From positions 859,389 to 897,249 of the forward strand of contig JAUJMR010000001.1 of the NCBI GenBank assembly GCA_030446765.1: 37,861 nucleotides of DNA, read 5' to 3'. This document shows, one piece after another, positions 36,295 through 37,861 of the stretch (the first letter of the stretch is position 1; each line of letters opens with the position of its first letter). Source of the stretch: Chloroflexia bacterium (lineage in GTDB: Bacteria > Chloroflexota > Chloroflexia > Thermobaculales > Thermobaculaceae). The notes beneath the pieces were generated by a model that was given only the letters and a program-made list of their open reading frames with translations, made no database searches and was not told the DNA's origin. A program made the position numbers and the translations under genes.

Positions 36295-37803
36295 TCTTTA
36301 TCCTCCTTTAGGCTACGTATGGTCTTTTGCGGGATAAGTTCCAGATTCTTCAACTGTCTGCTACCGCGCCCAGCTAGCACGATGCCTCCTGTCAGCAGCG
36401 CCCCTCCAGATAGGAAATAGGCCAGCCAAAAGGGCATGCGGGTCGCCAAGAGACGAACGATGGCCTGCAATACATAGGCCAAGCCGTATACTGCCACAAC
36501 CCCACCGCCCACAACCATCGCACTGGACCGGATCGCCGGGGTGACCTTTTCGATGGTTTCGCGCTGCGCCAGTGCTAATTCCTGACGCAGCAACTTCACG
36601 CCGTTCTTCGCTAGTCCGGCGATTTTCGTCACCGAGTTGCCACCCCGGCCGGTATCGGCTGACTTATCCGCGAGGGGCGTACCCGCTTGCACCGTCCCTA
36701 GGAGCCTGAGCGCGGATACAGGGGATCCTCGTCCGTGCCAAGTGACTCTGGCGAGTCCAGGGTGGTGGACGTCACGCTGCTTGCCTCACCGGTGACCGGA
36801 TCGACGTCAACGACGAGCACATCCTCTCCCATTGCAGCGGTATCAGCAACTCCCACGGTCATGTCGTCCGCGATGGGATCCGAGTACAACGCAGACGCAT
36901 CGGTCATCGTGACATCACCAGCCACCAGGCCAGCATCCATCGTGTCGCTGACCGGCACATCACTCGCTGTTGCAAAGTCGTCGGTCATCGTCGTTGTAGT
37001 CGCCGTGTCATAGCCAAGATCGGCGCTCGAGTCATACGACGTCGTGTCAGTGGTACTGGCGCTCGTAGTACTGCTCTGGCCAGACTGCTGACCGACCGAG
37101 GAGCCAATCCCGGAGAGCACGGTCGACCGGGCAAGGAACCCGAGGCCGAGGCCCACAAGGATCGAGCGGAGTGGGTGCCTGCGTACCGCGCCGCGCAGGT
37201 CGTTCAGGATCACGCTTCCGCTCGGGTGCTCAATGTACTGCGCTGTCTTGTCGAGCACATTCGCGGTCGTCTGAGCAACAGCCCGCTGAACCGCCGGAGC
37301 CTGCGGGCTCGCGCCCTTCTCCTGTATCGTCGCGGCCGCGGTCTCGATCCTGTTGGCGAGCACATTCGTTGCCTGATCGATCTGCGTCGTCACACCACTG
37401 GTCGCGTCCTGCACCTTCTCGGCTGCGGTGCTAGCAGCCTGCGCCACCGTGTCCGTTGTCGTCGAGGCTGCGCTGCTGACCGTGTCAGCCGCGCTCGATG
37501 TGGCACTAGTGACAGCACCAGCCGCAGAAGATGCGGTGCCTGTTACGGTATCCGCAGCTGTCGACGCAGCATCCTTTGCCTTATCTGTCACACCCGTGCT
37601 CCCCTCTTCTGTGTAGTAGTCAGTTGCCACTGGGGCCATAGTGGGCCCGCCCATGACGTTCACCGTAGTCATCGTGCCTTCAAGTACGGCGATGGCGTCA
37701 GCCTCCCAGTTGGCGATGACGCGGATTTTCTTCCCGCTGCGCGACACGATATCGCTGGTCAAACCACTACCAAGTAGCAACTCCTCTGCTGCCTTGGCAT
37801 CAT
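36020..37803 (-). repeat. Segmental tandem duplication, unit B
   Basis: Second unit of the 1.79-kb duplication, matching 34234-36019. The join reads GCATCCTCCGGTGTCCGTCG. To its left the sequence follows the stress gene (intact form GCATCATCCACGG); to its right it follows the DUF3618 gene. The two sources share only two or three bases at the join, so an illegitimate event is likely. Confidence 0.88.
36258..36692 (-). CDS. Holin-X (PF07332-type) membrane protein, copy B
   Basis: 144 residues, the same as copy A except for four positions (for example 'MPFWLAYFL' in place of 'MPSWLAYFL'). It starts five bases after the stop of the intact stress gene and overlaps the truncated DUF3618 copy by 37 bases, as copy A does with the full one. 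Two nearly identical products are thus made from one likely transcript. Confidence 0.85.
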   Translation of the reverse strand: MQAGTPLADKSADTGRGGNSVTKIAGLAKNGVKLLRQELALAQRETIEKVTPAIRSSAMVVGGGVVAVYGLAYVLQAIVRLLATRMPFWLAYFLSGGALLTGGIVLAGRGSRQLKNLELIPQKTIRSLKEDKEWLLRQIKSRRI

Positions 37804-37846
37804 CCACGGTAGGGTACTCTCTTACTGTAACGCGCTCAGAACTCAT
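36698..37846 (-). CDS. Stress-type repeat protein with YqjD/DUF883-like membrane segment
   Basis: 382 residues from ATG 37846 (GAGGT site upstream). Residues 1-60 form a small alpha/beta domain ('VTVREYPTVDDAKAAEELLL') resembling the N-domain of general stress proteins of the GSP17M kind, tentative. Residues ~80-150 hold 'AASTAADTVTGTASSAAG'-type repeats. At ~155-230, 'RIETAAATIQEKG' and 'LRGAVRRHPLRSILVGLGLG' match the end of DUF883/YqjD-like membrane-anchored proteins. The last ~130 residues are Ser/Thr/Asp-rich and end with 'VLVVDVDPVTGEA'. It heads the operon: Holin-X and DUF3618 genes follow. Its promoter is outside the window. Confidence 0.78.
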   Translation of the reverse strand: MSSERVTVREYPTVDDAKAAEELLLGSGLTSDIVSRSGKKIRVIANWEADAIAVLEGTMTTVNVMGGPTMAPVATDYYTEEGSTGVTDKAKDAASTAADTVTGTASSAAGAVTSATSSAADTVSSAASTTTDTVAQAASTAAEKVQDATSGVTTQIDQATNVLANRIETAAATIQEKGASPQAPAVQRAVAQTTANVLDKTAQYIEHPSGSVILNDLRGAVRRHPLRSILVGLGLGFLARSTVLSGIGSSVGQQSGQSSTTSASTTDTTSYDSSADLGYDTATTTTMTDDFATASDVPVSDTMDAGLVAGDVTMTDASALYSDPIADDMTVGVADTAAMGEDVLVVDVDPVTGEASSVTSTTLDSPESLGTDEDPLYPRSGS

Positions 37847-37861
37847 AACCCAAACCTCACT

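Noticed and set aside
34500-37800. Repeated Ser/Thr/Ala codons considered as a CRISPR-like or satellite array
   Set aside because: The repeats are imperfect, codon-phased and inside open frames, so they reflect protein low complexity rather than a DNA array.

Overview
GC-rich bacterial chromosome segment. The mix of genes (DUF389 protein, CBS-DRTGG family II pyrophosphatase, T-box-controlled tyrS, Holin-X/DUF3618 envelope module, GDP-6-deoxymannose genes) best fits a member of the Chloroflexota, perhaps the Thermomicrobia. That placement is inference from gene content; there is no rRNA or other phylogenetic marker in the window. I see no tRNA, rRNA, CRISPR array, prophage or intact insertion sequence.

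Layout. (1) 1-3200: the tail of a LuxR-type regulator, two small membrane or exported proteins and a DUF389 membrane protein. (2) 3180-6450: palindromic repeats, then a secreted GH43 glycosidase with its own promoter and two strong terminators. (3) 6570-13180, all minus strand: a two-domain methyltransferase; a tightly overlapping operon of a lincosamide-nucleotidyltransferase-like protein, PlsY and a GNAT/class V aminotransferase fusion; and a PHP hydrolase overlapping a PDZ/radical SAM/DUF512 protein. (4) 13180-16630: a decayed, repeat-rich region with a third palindromic repeat, a broken secreted protein, a frameshifted DUF305 lipoprotein and the wreck of a second DUF305 copy. (5) 16630-22535: a small membrane protein, an APC transporter pseudogene, an rmd-gmd pair for GDP-D-rhamnose and an MFS exporter. 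(6) 22780-25500: a large secreted, probably carbohydrate-active protein. (7) 25900-32480, plus strand: Mn-dependent pyrophosphatase, an acidic small protein, a ThiS/MoaD-like protein, a T-box leader with tyrS, a coupled macro-domain gene and two short-chain dehydrogenases. (8) 32530-37846, minus strand: a 56-residue cysteine-rich protein, then a three-gene low-complexity envelope/stress module in which a 1.79-kb segment is tandemly duplicated and one copy is decaying.

Two themes stand out. Many genes are interrupted by single-base shifts, most of them at G, C or A runs. That suggests homopolymer sequencing errors for several genes (GH43, methyltransferase, large secreted protein, second SDR). 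The APC transporter (frameshifts plus a nonsense codon), the second DUF305 copy and the duplicated stress gene look truly decayed. The most system-like loci are the nucleotidyltransferase/PlsY/acyltransferase-aminotransferase operon, the duplicated envelope module, and the small sulfur-carrier-like and cysteine-rich proteins.
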